Below, piece by piece: positions 43,801-53,209 of a stretch of 64,000 nucleotides of DNA (position 1 is the first letter of the stretch; each line of letters opens with the position of its first letter). Position numbers and translations under genes: made by a program. Origin of the DNA: Arthrobacter sp. EpRS71 (GTDB lineage: Bacteria; Actinomycetota; Actinomycetes; Actinomycetales; Micrococcaceae); contig NZ_LNUV01000006.1 of assembly GCF_001512285.1 (NCBI RefSeq), positions 2,464,809-2,528,808 of the forward strand. The letters are read 5' to 3'. The notes under the pieces were generated by a model. The model saw only the letters and a program-made list of their open reading frames with translations. It had not been told where the DNA came from and ran no database searches.

Positions 43801-46800
43801 TGGAGGGCACGGCCTGGGACGGAATTTTCAGAACACCGTCGGGGTTCGGGGAGAGATAGTAATCATTGTTGGTCTTGGATTTGTCTCCGCGGGAGTTGTA
43901 CCAGGTGTCGGTGGCGATGGTACCGCCGCCGGGGGACATCTTTTGGGTTTGGCGGACGCGTCCAAGCCCGTCGTAGAGGGTGTAGGTGGAGGTGGGTGCT
44001 TCGTCGCTGGAGAGTTTGGTGACTTTCACCCACGACGGCGCGTTTTGGGAGATGGAGTAGCTGGTTTCAATGCCGGGGGTGGGGTTGCTGGCTTGGGGGC
44101 GCAGCGGACTCCATTCCCCGGTGACTCGTCCCGAGGCGTCGTAGCGGTAGCTGGTCAAATTCTGATTGATGTCGCTCTCAACCAGAACCTGGCCGCGCAT
44201 CGAATCCAGGGTGGTTGTCTTGACCCAGTTCCTGGTGGTGTTGGTGACGGTCACCGTGGTCGGCAGGCCGACCGCCGGTGTGTAGGCGGTGGTCGTGGTC
44301 CGGGGTGTCCCGGTGGAGTTGTCGGTGGACGTGGTGGGTCGGCCGTGGGCGTCGTATCCGATGGTCGGGCCCAGTTTCCACACGCTGACAGCCGTGCCGC
44401 TGGTAGTCGTAGCAGCGTCATTGCGGGCGATGTTGCCCTTGGTCGGGGCTACGTACCCGGTGGTTCCGGGGTCAGCGGAGGTGGAACCGTCATAGAGGGC
44501 ACGGGTGGCGGTCAGCAGGTTCCCGGTGGTGGAGCAGCTGCCGGCGAAGGTTTTCACCGTTGCGGTCAGGGAGAGCATGTTCGCTGCCGTGTTATCGGCA
44601 TAGGTGGTCGTGACGCAGGTTTCATCACCCGCGACCAGGTCCTCGCCTTGGTCGCTGACCGAAATCGGCCGCCCCAGAGCGTCGTTCGTGGTGGTCACAA
44701 GGTTTTTACGCGGGGTCGCCGACGTGCTGGTGGCCTGAAGGGTTTTCACCCATGCGGTGCCGATGTGCCTTGCTTGGATACTGCCCAGGGCTGCGGTAGA
44801 GGTCGCGGTTGGATCGGAAGCCCACGGCGCAGTGATGGTGGTACCCAGCCGCGTGCCGCCGTCACCGACGAAGGTCTCCTTCTCGATTTCCTGTCCGGCA
44901 AACCACTGTGAGTCCGTGTAGACGGTTCCGTCCGAGGCTGTCACGGAGACCGCGTGGACCCCGCCGGTGGTGTTGGACGGTGTTCCGTTCAACCCGCGTA
45001 GGTAGGTGGTGACGGTGGTGGGTTTGGGCGCGGCGTTACCGACACTGACCTTCACCTTGGACCAACCCGCCAGCACGGACCAGGTCAGCTGGGATGCTCC
45101 GGTGCCGGCGACGTATTTGGGGCCGGCGTACTTCCATGCCGGGTTGCCTTCGTAGATGTAGTTGGTGACGGTGTCGGAGGTGCCATTGGTCCCGGGGCCG
45201 GCGTTGGTGACGACTGTCTTCACGGGGTAGATATGGAAGAAGTCCTGTCGGGGATCTTGGACGATCGGGGTGGTGGGTGTCCACCACTGCGGGAAGCAGC
45301 GCTTGGTGTTGTTTTCCGGGACGATGTCGCCGACGCCATCCTTGTCGGCGTCTTCAATGGTGCACTGCTGGTCCTCGTAGGTCACCGTCGTGGTGGCACC
45401 GGTGGAGGCTTTGATGAACATAAGGCGGCCACGGTTCAACGGGGCAAGTCCGTCGACGGTCCAGACCCGGTTTTGCAGGGTGTCGCCGACAAACATGATG
45501 GGTGGATCCGTGATCCACGAGGTGCCGGGGGCTGTGCTGGTCCTGTTCGTTCCTTGGTGGATGATTTGCTGGAGCCACAGGGCCGGTTTGGTGCCGTCCC
45601 CGGGGTCGGGCATGGACTGGAAGAAGGTCCAGTAGTCCAGATCGCCGTATCCTGCAGGGTTCACGGACAGGGCCTGGCTGATGACCGTGACCAGCCGCTG
45701 GTCGGTGAAGAACGTCGGTGACTGCATGGCGCAGGCCGTTGACGTCGAGGTACATGCGTACTTGCTCAGGTCAGGGACGTCGGTGCCGTAAGTGCAGTCC
45801 ACGCTGGTGCAGCGGCCGGTATAGCCGAAGGTCACGTGCAAGGGGGCTTGGGTGGAGAGTTCGGTGCCGGCACGCATGCCGTAATCCACCCGTTCCAGAC
45901 GGCTGGCACGGTGGTAGGCCTTCAGCGTGCCAGACCCGCCCTGAGACTTGTAGAAGTTCGTGTCCTGCTTATAGAAGTAGCCCTGGGAGTTGCCGTTCGG
46001 GTCCACGACGTAGTCAAGGTTCCAGGCATAGGCCTGCATACAGGATGAACTGCCAAACCCGGCACTGCTGTAGCAAGGCTGGCCCGGGCGCCCATAGACC
46101 GGGACAATGTCGGCGGAGTTGTTCTCCTTGCCGGGCGACCAGCCCGGAATGCGGTTCACGCCGAACCAGTACTGGGTGCCGCTGGTGTCGGTGATTTTCC
46201 AGTAGCCGCCATCGAAGGTGCCATTGGCCGCTCCGGTGAGGTACTCGAGTTTGGTGTTGTCATCGTTTTGGAGCTTGAAGCGTTTCTCCGCGGGCTGGGT
46301 GGGGTCCATGATGATTTCCCCGGACCGGCCGCCGAAGGAAATCGAGAAGGACTGTCCCTCTTTGTTTCCGCAGAGGTCGTAGGAAGTCGTGACGCCTTGG
46401 TCGTTGCAGGAACCAAATTTTTGCCGGATGGTCCCGGTCCCGGAGAGTGCCCAGCCGTCGCCTACTACCGAGGCCTGGTTGTTGGTGGCGCTGGTGAGGC
46501 CATCGACCCGGGAGGAGTCGTAGGAGATTCCCAGTTCCGGTGTCGGTCCGGCCGGTGCCTGCCGCAGCGAGAACGGGTAGCTGTAGGTGAACCCGCCGGT
46601 CTGGCCCTTTACGCCCCAGGAACCTGAGGCCGTGCCGGGGATTTTCGCGAAGTCTCCGGCGCCTTTGTCGTTCGCCGGAGCGGGTGCCATCGGTGCAGGC
46701 CCCAGACGCACAGGGGAGGATCCCGTGTCGCTGAATGTTCCTTCGGGGGTGCTGCTGGTGGTGTTGGTAGTGCTTGGTTCCGTGGGAACCGAGGCCGGGG

Positions 46801-47056
46801 CTCCGCTACCGAAACGCATGGTCTTGACCCCATCGGCGGACTCTCCGACCACGACGGACGCAGGTTCGCTGGTGCCAGGCTCGGTCGTGGGCTGGAAGTC
46901 AGCGGCGGGCACGGGCTTGATTTCCTGGGCACTGTCGGACGAGCTCCAGGGCGCGGCGATATAAATGAATCCGGCACCGGAGGCGATGACAGCTGCAGCG
47001 AGCAGCCCGGTCAGCCCGGCTTTGGACTTCCGGGTCATCTTTTTGTGGCGGCTCAT
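40892..47056 (-). CDS. Secreted RHS/YD-repeat polymorphic toxin
   Basis: The 2054-residue protein has an N-terminal membrane/signal segment (residues 13-34), a SpvB-like beginning (SFSISFGGRSGEIIMDP), long arrays of YD repeats (for example TYSYDALDRLTGMTDTVGN) and the RHS core ending in TPDPILNTEDQRGFTPYTY and NTSDPSGLKP. The variable C-terminal part after the core (about 240 residues, 40892-41615) has an Ala-rich linker and a final His-rich domain with SGKYQHPNGYAVYMN and NAHPYAHIELP. I cannot assign that domain to a known toxin family. The start overlaps the upstream secreted gene (ATGA). An immunity-like gene follows. Confidence 0.92.
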   Translation of the reverse strand: MSRHKKMTRKSKAGLTGLLAAAVIASGAGFIYIAAPWSSSDSAQEIKPVPAADFQPTTEPGTSEPASVVVGESADGVKTMRFGSGAPASVPTEPSTTNTTSSTPEGTFSDTGSSPVRLGPAPMAPAPANDKGAGDFAKIPGTASGSWGVKGQTGGFTYSYPFSLRQAPAGPTPELGISYDSSRVDGLTSATNNQASVVGDGWALSGTGTIRQKFGSCNDQGVTTSYDLCGNKEGQSFSISFGGRSGEIIMDPTQPAEKRFKLQNDDNTKLEYLTGAANGTFDGGYWKITDTSGTQYWFGVNRIPGWSPGKENNSADIVPVYGRPGQPCYSSAGFGSSSCMQAYAWNLDYVVDPNGNSQGYFYKQDTNFYKSQGGSGTLKAYHRASRLERVDYGMRAGTELSTQAPLHVTFGYTGRCTSVDCTYGTDVPDLSKYACTSTSTACAMQSPTFFTDQRLVTVISQALSVNPAGYGDLDYWTFFQSMPDPGDGTKPALWLQQIIHQGTNRTSTAPGTSWITDPPIMFVGDTLQNRVWTVDGLAPLNRGRLMFIKASTGATTTVTYEDQQCTIEDADKDGVGDIVPENNTKRCFPQWWTPTTPIVQDPRQDFFHIYPVKTVVTNAGPGTNGTSDTVTNYIYEGNPAWKYAGPKYVAGTGASQLTWSVLAGWSKVKVSVGNAAPKPTTVTTYLRGLNGTPSNTTGGVHAVSVTASDGTVYTDSQWFAGQEIEKETFVGDGGTRLGTTITAPWASDPTATSTAALGSIQARHIGTAWVKTLQATSTSATPRKNLVTTTNDALGRPISVSDQGEDLVAGDETCVTTTYADNTAANMLSLTATVKTFAGSCSTTGNLLTATRALYDGSTSADPGTTGYVAPTKGNIARNDAATTTSGTAVSVWKLGPTIGYDAHGRPTTSTDNSTGTPRTTTTAYTPAVGLPTTVTVTNTTRNWVKTTTLDSMRGQVLVESDINQNLTSYRYDASGRVTGEWSPLRPQASNPTPGIETSYSISQNAPSWVKVTKLSSDEAPTSTYTLYDGLGRVRQTQKMSPGGGTIATDTWYNSRGDKSKTNNDYYLSPNPDGVLKIPSQAVPSSTTYFYDGAKRPTAVKAMANDNVLLWSTQMSYAGADTTTVTGPGSEAATTTVNNMSGKVLTRKLFHGPTATGTADTSTYSYDALDRLTGMTDTVGNDWSWTFDAAGREISAVDPDSGARSTTYDAAGRQSSTTDAANTVIGYVYDDLDRVLKKTLGTGTAAQTLEAYTYDGNKKGQLSTSKRYNGAALNQVVTTTVTGYNAAYQPATVSVQLPAALDAAAPTYTTTRSYTSTGQIEQESRPANGQMPAENLTYVYNTFDIQTSVFNDNWDTFVGDTQFNHLGQMSQYAQYDNNNTVGGTTNTTGRNQVNFTWDATTGRLTDQWSTNNTRNVASDLGKVEYTYTPSGKIASRELAFSSRPTNPSDYQCYSYDHASRLAAVWTPAPTATTNCSTVPAVDAPSVTGLGGPAAYAQTFKYTPTGDRAEVRRFNNTGALAAKETYTYPAAGAVGAHRVQKIDSAPTGGTASTQNFTWDTTGKMTDRSAQTLTYTPDGRLATSAGASTIPANPNPNAGTGTPPSVTPAVAAVTGERFYDAAGTLVGVKDGTGTTIVIGSVTAHTSTTNVKTATCTYTFAGKTVAQRTATTSGTKLIFVIGDTVNTAQTMTLPTAGAGPITTLTRYTDPLGLTRRANATATANNTYSPATAGTSGVGSNAANPAGFGATNGYISGLDDTASTLTHLGAREMDPVTGIFITPDPILNTEDQRGFTPYTYSFGNVINTSDPSGLKPTCDCDDDRKGTYSYKGNGQYNDGTQVVQEPWYMRQQPQRPWWEQWLSTLAPKVTHKSGGSVQNLGGGLNGTSMFIYVPSAGDDYEGQLQEALRFERDMKYLDDFLTSQPLGPVWKLGSVPAKAAAKEAVKEATEAAAIAAAKASQRMPGVLRVGDVKLPGVPKGATATPVEGNGLQYAIPRGTPEIDPRVTSIRIMDPVTSGKYQHPNGYAVYMNKTGQTVNPLTGDTISNAHPYAHIELPK

Positions 47057-49878
47057 TTGAGCAGTCCTCTCGTGGTCCCGTACTGGGTCTGGATGGTCCC
47101 GAAGGAGGCTTCGCTGAGCACGCGTTGGGTCATGACAGGCCGATAGATCTGCCCGGCGAACCCTTGGCCCAACCGGACGGGCTGGGTGGCGTCCGTGCTG
47201 ACGTGGGTCGCATTCGGGGACGCGGCGATGGTCCAGTCGCCGACCTGGTTCGCGTTGGCTGTGGTGATCCGCAGTTGGGCGTTGATGTTGTCATAAACGG
47301 CAGTGACGTACGTCCACTGACCGGCGGCAAGCTGTGCGGTGCTCACCCTGTCCTCGGTCCCGGTGCTCAGCCGTGATCCCAGGTGATAGGTTCCCCCGTC
47401 GAACCGCAACGCGGCCGCGATCGTGGATGAGTTCGCCAACTGGCTGACCAGCGGTTGAAGTCCGGTCGTTGTTTTCGGGCAAACCCATGCTGCGACACTG
47501 AAGCCATCGCTGGGGTCGATTGCCCGCCGCACGGTGGATCCCGCCTTGGCCTTGGTATCCGCGTAAGTGCCGGTGGTGGGGAAGTTCAGGACATCGGCGG
47601 TCGTACCCGCGGTCAGCGGCTTACCGTCAGCGCACTGACTGGTTGTAATGTCCTTCGCCGGGATCCATTCCGCCCCATTGAGTTCCAGTTCCAGGAAATC
47701 AGTCTGAGTATTCGGCAATGTCTGCAGGGCCGGGACGGAGAATTTAACATGCGCCGGGGCGCCCTTGATAGGCATGGCAATGTTGCCGGCATCATCGAAA
47801 GCCCACACTGTCAACGAGGTGTACTCATCCAGGGCCGTAATGGTGATCGTGGTGTCTTGCCCGTAGCCAGGGCACACTACGACAAACTCACGTACTCGGG
47901 TGTGGGAACAGTTCAGCAGATCGGCCGGGTAGATGGCCGCGGCTGACCCTTCCTGGATCGCGAAGATGTACCCGTCCGCTTTGTTGGCCGTGTCGGTGCT
48001 GGAGAGTCTGAAGCTGTAGGGCGTTTCTCCGATCACACCGTTCGGGTAGCTGACGCCGGTCGGTTGGGGTGCGGTGATCGGCGTAATTTTGGGCGTCGAA
48101 GGGGCCGTGGTGTCGACCGTGAAATCGACGGCCATCACCTGAGAGGTCAGGGTCCACTTATCTCGCGCAAGGGCGCGGAGTGTGTATGTACCGTCGGCTA
48201 GGGCAGGTGAGTCCTGCCAAGTGACGTTCGCGCCTCCGGGACTGATGTCGTTGAAGTTACCGTTGGTACCTTGCCATACGCCGTTCTTCCAGACGGACAT
48301 CTGCACGAACAAGGTGCCGCCGTCGTAGCTGTCGGGGTCACTGACCTGGACGGTGAAGCTCGGGGTGCTATCCCGTGTGTAGATCCGCGACCCAGGGGTC
48401 CACGGGGTTCCGAACCAGCGGCCGTCGGAGATGGACTGGAACACCGGCATGTTTGGTGCCACGTTGTGGGTGACGATGATTTCCGCGGAGTTTTGGAACT
48501 TCTTCCATCCCAGCGGGTCGGATTCGTTCCCGGCCGCCAGCATGACGTTCCACTTCGTTTTGTTCAGCAAAATGGACTTGGCGGCCATCAGGTCGAAGCC
48601 GACCGAACCGGCAGGGCATGCGGTGCTGTAGCCCTTGGCAACGGCGCCCATATCGGTCTGCATGATCAGGCCAGGCTGAACGTTCCACGTTGTCCCAGGC
48701 CCGATGTCGCCCGTCACCCATGAAGCGACGTTCGCCGGGGTGCACGACGAAGACCAGGTCTCCACGGTGTTCAACCGCGCATTCAGGATGTCTTTACCCA
48801 CAATGTAAGAGGTGTCGAACTGGAAATAGGACCGGGCCAAGTGCGTCCGGCCGTCCGGGGCCCAATAGGTCGGCAGGTAACCCACATGCATCCGGCCGTC
48901 GGTGAGGTTCCCGTTCCAATACGACGTCCCCGGGTAGGCCGTATCCACGAAGACGTAGGAAGGCTGCTTGAAAGTCCAGTCGGGGTCCACATACACCGGA
49001 AACGTCAACCCGGCCGTGTCCAGGATCTCGTCCATCCCAAAGACCTGGGCCTGCTTGCCCGCCTCTGAACGGAGACTCAGTTCAAAGGGACGGGAGACAC
49101 CTTGTCCGCCAGGATCGGTGGCTGTGGCACCCTGCGCTGAAGAATCCCACCACAGCCCGCCGGTGTTATGCAGCTCCACATCACCGGAATCGGTGTCCTT
49201 GCCGGTCAGTTCCCCGTCGGCCCCCTGGGCCACGACAAGGTTCTCCGAGTCCAGGAAGATCCGCATCTCAGCCACTCGGGGATCCCTGGCCGCTTCAGCC
49301 GTTTCAATCTTCAGGACCTGGGAGATACCCGCCTTGTGTACGAGCTGGATCAAGTCCACACCCGGCAGTACCTGACGGTACGTGGCGGAGTTACCCTCCA
49401 CCACCGGTACGGGAAGGGTGCCGAAAGGCCACGATTGTGTGATCGAGTGGCCCTTCTTGTCATCAAGGCTCGCGATCTCACTGGTACCGCCCTTGCCGAC
49501 AGTGATATCAACCGGGACGTTTTCGGGCTTCAGGACCGAAACGCCGTCAATCGTCGCATGCACCAAATCCGTGGAGATATCAGTCCAGCCCTCGCCGGTC
49601 TGCATCCGCACCGGCTCGTTACTGATCGTCGTGGTTAACGTGCCATCCGGGTGCGCCGTAGTCTTTGACGTCGGACTCGTCGCAGCATCAACCACAACGT
49701 CCTGGGCAGTCGCAGTTGCTTCAGCAACAGCCGATGCCTCCGATTGAGGTGCCTCAGCAGAAGGGGGAGAAGGCTCGGCCTCCGCATTAGCGGCCGGTAC
49801 GGCAAGGCCAATGGACAACAGGCCCAGGCTCAGCACCGGTACGCAGGCACGACGGAATAGGGCAGAAGGGAATAGCAC
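47053..49878 (-). CDS. Secreted LamG/DNRLRE-type partner of the RHS protein
   Basis: I start at the GTG at 49878 (941 aa), eight bases after AAGGAG; earlier codons lack a site. A Sec signal peptide (LSLGLLSIGLAVPAANA) is followed by a mature part. That part has a DNRLRE-like domain (ARSYFQFDTS near 350), bacterial Ig-like repeats (DTTAPSTPKITPI near 570) and a C-terminal LamG/concanavalin-like domain (FSVAAWVCPKTT, then GQWTYVTAVYDN). Such genes often precede RHS genes in actinobacteria. It probably helps export or surface display of the RHS toxin. The genes overlap by four bases. Confidence 0.87.
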   Translation of the reverse strand: MLFPSALFRRACVPVLSLGLLSIGLAVPAANAEAEPSPPSAEAPQSEASAVAEATATAQDVVVDAATSPTSKTTAHPDGTLTTTISNEPVRMQTGEGWTDISTDLVHATIDGVSVLKPENVPVDITVGKGGTSEIASLDDKKGHSITQSWPFGTLPVPVVEGNSATYRQVLPGVDLIQLVHKAGISQVLKIETAEAARDPRVAEMRIFLDSENLVVAQGADGELTGKDTDSGDVELHNTGGLWWDSSAQGATATDPGGQGVSRPFELSLRSEAGKQAQVFGMDEILDTAGLTFPVYVDPDWTFKQPSYVFVDTAYPGTSYWNGNLTDGRMHVGYLPTYWAPDGRTHLARSYFQFDTSYIVGKDILNARLNTVETWSSSCTPANVASWVTGDIGPGTTWNVQPGLIMQTDMGAVAKGYSTACPAGSVGFDLMAAKSILLNKTKWNVMLAAGNESDPLGWKKFQNSAEIIVTHNVAPNMPVFQSISDGRWFGTPWTPGSRIYTRDSTPSFTVQVSDPDSYDGGTLFVQMSVWKNGVWQGTNGNFNDISPGGANVTWQDSPALADGTYTLRALARDKWTLTSQVMAVDFTVDTTAPSTPKITPITAPQPTGVSYPNGVIGETPYSFRLSSTDTANKADGYIFAIQEGSAAAIYPADLLNCSHTRVREFVVVCPGYGQDTTITITALDEYTSLTVWAFDDAGNIAMPIKGAPAHVKFSVPALQTLPNTQTDFLELELNGAEWIPAKDITTSQCADGKPLTAGTTADVLNFPTTGTYADTKAKAGSTVRRAIDPSDGFSVAAWVCPKTTTGLQPLVSQLANSSTIAAALRFDGGTYHLGSRLSTGTEDRVSTAQLAAGQWTYVTAVYDNINAQLRITTANANQVGDWTIAASPNATHVSTDATQPVRLGQGFAGQIYRPVMTQRVLSEASFGTIQTQYGTTRGLLK

Positions 49879-50588
49879 TGCATGACTCCTTGGAGTAAGA
49901 ACACTCGACAAAGGGATGCAGCAGACGCAGTCTCGAACCCCCAATTTCGACTAGCGAGAGCAGACTATCCCGGAGTTGAGGGAAAATCCAACAAATGTCC
50001 AGTCAACACACAGATAAATATGCATTGTGACGAAAACCATTCAGGAGCCCTTCGGCTGGTTGCCGAGTTACAGCACCCATGGCTTCCGCCAGTGCGGGGG
50101 TGTCAGTGACGGGCTCTTACGCCCACTACAACTCGTCCAGCAATGTCCTAACGAGCCAGGACACGAAATCAGACGGTGTCTCATCAGTAGCCCAGCTCAG
50201 GTACGTGTCGAATGGAACTACCTACATTGCGACGCTGACCAATAGCAACGGGTATGGCTCTGTTGGACAAACTCAAGGCAGCGGACTCAGCGGCACTGTA
50301 TACGTCCGCCTGCCTCAACAAGAAGCGCCGGCACCGGCATTTACGGTTGCTCGCGTTGGGTCGCCACGGCCGCTTAGGAACGCAGCGAAGGACAGGACGT
50401 GTTTGGGTGTCCCTGCAGCAATGGGAGCCCTGAGGGGGTCCTGTCCTTTGCGGTGAACCTTGCCGGATCTGGTCGGGTCGGTCGGCTCGGACGACGCTGG
50501 CGAGTTCCTTCTGTACGCAGAGTGCCCGTGAGTTTTCCCAGGTACTCGGAGCTGCTAGCTACGGCGGCTGCTTCTCTTCTAGAAGTCG
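49879..50588. other. Intergenic stretch with a possible coding remnant and a long hairpin
   Basis: From about 50079 to 50320 one plus-strand frame reads VSVTGSYAHYNSSSNVLTS and TYIATLTNSNGYGSVG, which looks like part of a small secreted beta-rich protein. The frame upstream lacks a signal peptide and the downstream part looks non-coding, so I treat it as a remnant. AAGGACAGGAC at 50388 pairs with GTCCTGTCCTT at 50438 across a 40-base loop, a possible terminator or structured RNA. Confidence 0.45.
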
Positions 50589-53012
50589 TTAACCACGTTC
50601 ATAAGGAGTAACCGCTTTGCTCTCTACGCGATCGATGTCCTGCTGCAGAACCTTAGAGATGTCCGCCCAGTTCCATGGAAGATCGCCGTCGTCGATACGA
50701 TCCCATTGGGAATCGAGGTAAGCCTTGAAAATCTTTGCCCGCGCCAAGCGTTCCTTGATGGTAAAAGCGTCATGTATCTCCTCTCGGACGGAACGGTCTG
50801 TTATCGGCGTGTCGACAATGATGGCATCTACGTAGGTGAAGAAACCAAGGAGGGTCCTCACCGTATAGACCCCGGCGCTGGTGACTCTATAGAAGATCCG
50901 GTCCCGGTTTTCTATGGATCTGGGAGTGCTTTCCAGCAGCCGTTCCCTAACGCACTGCTCCAAGGCTTCTTTGGTTTGAAGATCCGTGAAACCTAGAAGT
51001 TGGCTGAAGTTGAAAATTTCGGCGGCCTCAACAAACCCTTCACCAGAAACTTGGTCCCCGCGTGATTGTGAGAAAGAGACTATAAGGGGGATCAAAAAAT
51101 GTGCCCGACCGTCAGAGTCGCGCAGCCGCAACACGTTGGCGATGTCGGAAGCTGACGGATCAAAGTGCTCATGATCCTTGTAGAGGAGTGCGCGAAGAAA
51201 CTCGTGCACGGGGACGTCGTAACGTCCGAAACGGTCGATGATCTCCAACATTTTTCCGGTAGCTACATGACTAGACCCAATGAAGTCGGAAACGAATTGG
51301 AGGGCGAGACGCATGTTGCCCGAGGCCATGTTGTCTATGAGCGACATCAGCCCCTTGTTCGTCCGCAGGTTCTCCTCGAACATTCGGAGGAAGGTTTCAA
51401 GCTTCTCACTGGTTACCGAAACGTTGGCCGGTAGGAGGCCACCCTGACTTATTCCGTGCATGTTCCTCAGGGCAAACTGGATGCGCTTCGTGAGGACTAC
51501 GTCTGCACGGGGTGGGGCGATTGTGAACACGCGTGATTGATAGCCCGATAGTGCTCCGGTTCGCTTTGACTGGTAAAAGGTCTCTGGTCTTAGCGTTACG
51601 AAAACCGTTGCATTCCAAGTGCTTGCAAGCTCGTTTGAGATCAGGAAGACCTGATCCTGGTCGTCCGTGCTTCTCTGGTCAACGTTGTCCAGAAAAACGA
51701 CAACCTGCTTTCGTCTTGACGTTTGGATGTTTTTGATGCTCGCTGCGATGTGCCCAGGTCGGTCGTCTACCAGCTTCTGCAAGAACTGCAGTCTGGCTAT
51801 CTTGTAGGCCTTTTCATCAATTTCCCGGAGTTGGCCGGACGGGGATGAATCGAAGTCCTTGAGGGCTTGCCGGTGAACCGACTGGGCGAACGAATTGTCA
51901 TTCAGCGAAGTGCCGAGAAGATCCGACAGCTGTTTGATGGTCTCAGTCAGGACATGTTCTCGAAGATCTGCAAGGGTAGTGCTGGAGCCAAAGTCGATGT
52001 AGACCGTGAACGCTTGGGAGAAGAGCTCCACTGCATCGACGTGTACAAGCCTTTGAATGAAAGTGCTCTTACCAACGCCGACATCGCCGAGAAGAACGAT
52101 GGGTCGACGGTTGGTTGCTGTAGCCAGCATGTCTCGTGTCAGCTGTGGAGCCAGTCCTCTTTTTCCTTGGGCAGCAACGGCTTCAGTGGTTCCTTCATAA
52201 TCGAGTGCTGCATACCTGCTTTCGAGGATGTTCTTACTGATTGACGCATGCTGCGACAGGGCGCCACTGCTGGCATAGCAGTCCCGAAGGAACTGGTCTC
52301 GCATGTCCCCGATCTTTGCCAAGTCCTCAAGGAAAAGGTCGCCGAGTATCTCGAGGTCAGCCTGCAGCTCGTTCCTCCGCTTCATTCCTGGATAAACGGG
52401 AAGACGAGCGGACAGGGGCAACGGGGGCTGGCTGACCGTCGTTACGAGGCGTTGAAGGAGCGTTCGATTGTCTATGCCCTCTGGACTAGCGGCATCCCAT
52501 AGCGCACGAAAGTTTGTCCGCATGTCCTCAAGGCTTGTGAACACCAACGCCTTGCCGTCGGATTGCGGGACGCCATCAACCCTGGCCCCGACGAACAGTA
52601 TGAGTTGGTGGCCGTTGGATACGCCGGCGATTTGAATGCCGTTAGCGCTGGCGTACTCCATCGCCTGCTGAACGGCATCAGCCACTGCTTTGGCTTCTGC
52701 ACCGTGTGTCAAGGATTTCAGGCTATGTACGCCGTGTTTTGTCCCAGCAGGAAGGCTAAAAGTGATGTTCTCACGCTTGGCTTCTATGAGAAACTGTCGG
52801 GCGGGAAATCCCAGCGCGTAGTCGATACGGCCGGTCCCAGCTTTCTCTTCGCAGGCGACCGCATGATCGTCCCAAGTCAGAACATCTCTCACAATTGCGT
52901 CGATGACTTGGTATCGCGTGGTTGCTTCGTTTCTATTCTCGGCTTGACGCTCGTTCTCAGCTTCAATGAGTGAACCAAGTGCCTCAAGGCCGGCGTCAAA
53001 CTTTTCAGACAT
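50589..53012 (-). CDS. Nuclease-STAND NTPase fusion (candidate defence protein)
   Basis: I start at ATG 53012 (807 aa), six bases after GGGGA. An N-terminal restriction-endonuclease-like domain resembles HsdR_N: NEATTRYQVIDAIVRDVL, then GRIDYALGFPARQFLIEAKR (Asp and E-x-K near residues 70-85). After a 190-residue helical linker comes a STAND-type P-loop domain. Its Walker A is LLGDVGVGKSTFI near 307 and Walker B VVVFLDNVDQRS near 440, followed by the sensor-like VFVTLRPETFYQSK. The C-terminal 300 residues are helical. Nuclease plus STAND plus a helical sensor is the plan of Avs-type anti-phage proteins, though the C-terminus is shorter than in known Avs proteins. The gene stands alone after a GC-rich hairpin. 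Confidence 0.85.
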   Translation of the reverse strand: MSEKFDAGLEALGSLIEAENERQAENRNEATTRYQVIDAIVRDVLTWDDHAVACEEKAGTGRIDYALGFPARQFLIEAKRENITFSLPAGTKHGVHSLKSLTHGAEAKAVADAVQQAMEYASANGIQIAGVSNGHQLILFVGARVDGVPQSDGKALVFTSLEDMRTNFRALWDAASPEGIDNRTLLQRLVTTVSQPPLPLSARLPVYPGMKRRNELQADLEILGDLFLEDLAKIGDMRDQFLRDCYASSGALSQHASISKNILESRYAALDYEGTTEAVAAQGKRGLAPQLTRDMLATATNRRPIVLLGDVGVGKSTFIQRLVHVDAVELFSQAFTVYIDFGSSTTLADLREHVLTETIKQLSDLLGTSLNDNSFAQSVHRQALKDFDSSPSGQLREIDEKAYKIARLQFLQKLVDDRPGHIAASIKNIQTSRRKQVVVFLDNVDQRSTDDQDQVFLISNELASTWNATVFVTLRPETFYQSKRTGALSGYQSRVFTIAPPRADVVLTKRIQFALRNMHGISQGGLLPANVSVTSEKLETFLRMFEENLRTNKGLMSLIDNMASGNMRLALQFVSDFIGSSHVATGKMLEIIDRFGRYDVPVHEFLRALLYKDHEHFDPSASDIANVLRLRDSDGRAHFLIPLIVSFSQSRGDQVSGEGFVEAAEIFNFSQLLGFTDLQTKEALEQCVRERLLESTPRSIENRDRIFYRVTSAGVYTVRTLLGFFTYVDAIIVDTPITDRSVREEIHDAFTIKERLARAKIFKAYLDSQWDRIDDGDLPWNWADISKVLQQDIDRVESKAVTPYERG

Positions 53013-53145
53013 ATGGATCCCCACTTTAGGTCTTGCAGAATTCTTCTCGAGCTGGCCGGAAAACCGATGGCCGCCCCCGTATGCGGGTAGTTCCAGCCGG
53101 TTGGTTGGATCGTAACACCCAGCTCACACTGGACAGATGACTGTG

Positions 53146-53175
53146 AGACGCCCGGGCGAGTATGCCCGCCCGGGC
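53146..53175 (-). terminator. GC-rich hairpin between the DUF5677-like and STAND genes
   Basis: ACGCCCGGGCG pairs with CGCCCGGGCGT over 11 bp around an 8-base loop, 35 bases after the DUF5677-like stop on the minus strand. There is no U-tract, but the stem is strong enough to separate the two genes. Confidence 0.6.
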
Positions 53176-53209
53176 GTTCTAGCAAGGCGTCACCCCAACC
53201 AGGCGTCAC

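Noticed and set aside
43169..44911. Open frame of 580 codons on the plus strand
   Set aside because: Shadow of the RHS repeats on the other strand; repetitive Gly/Val composition and no motif.
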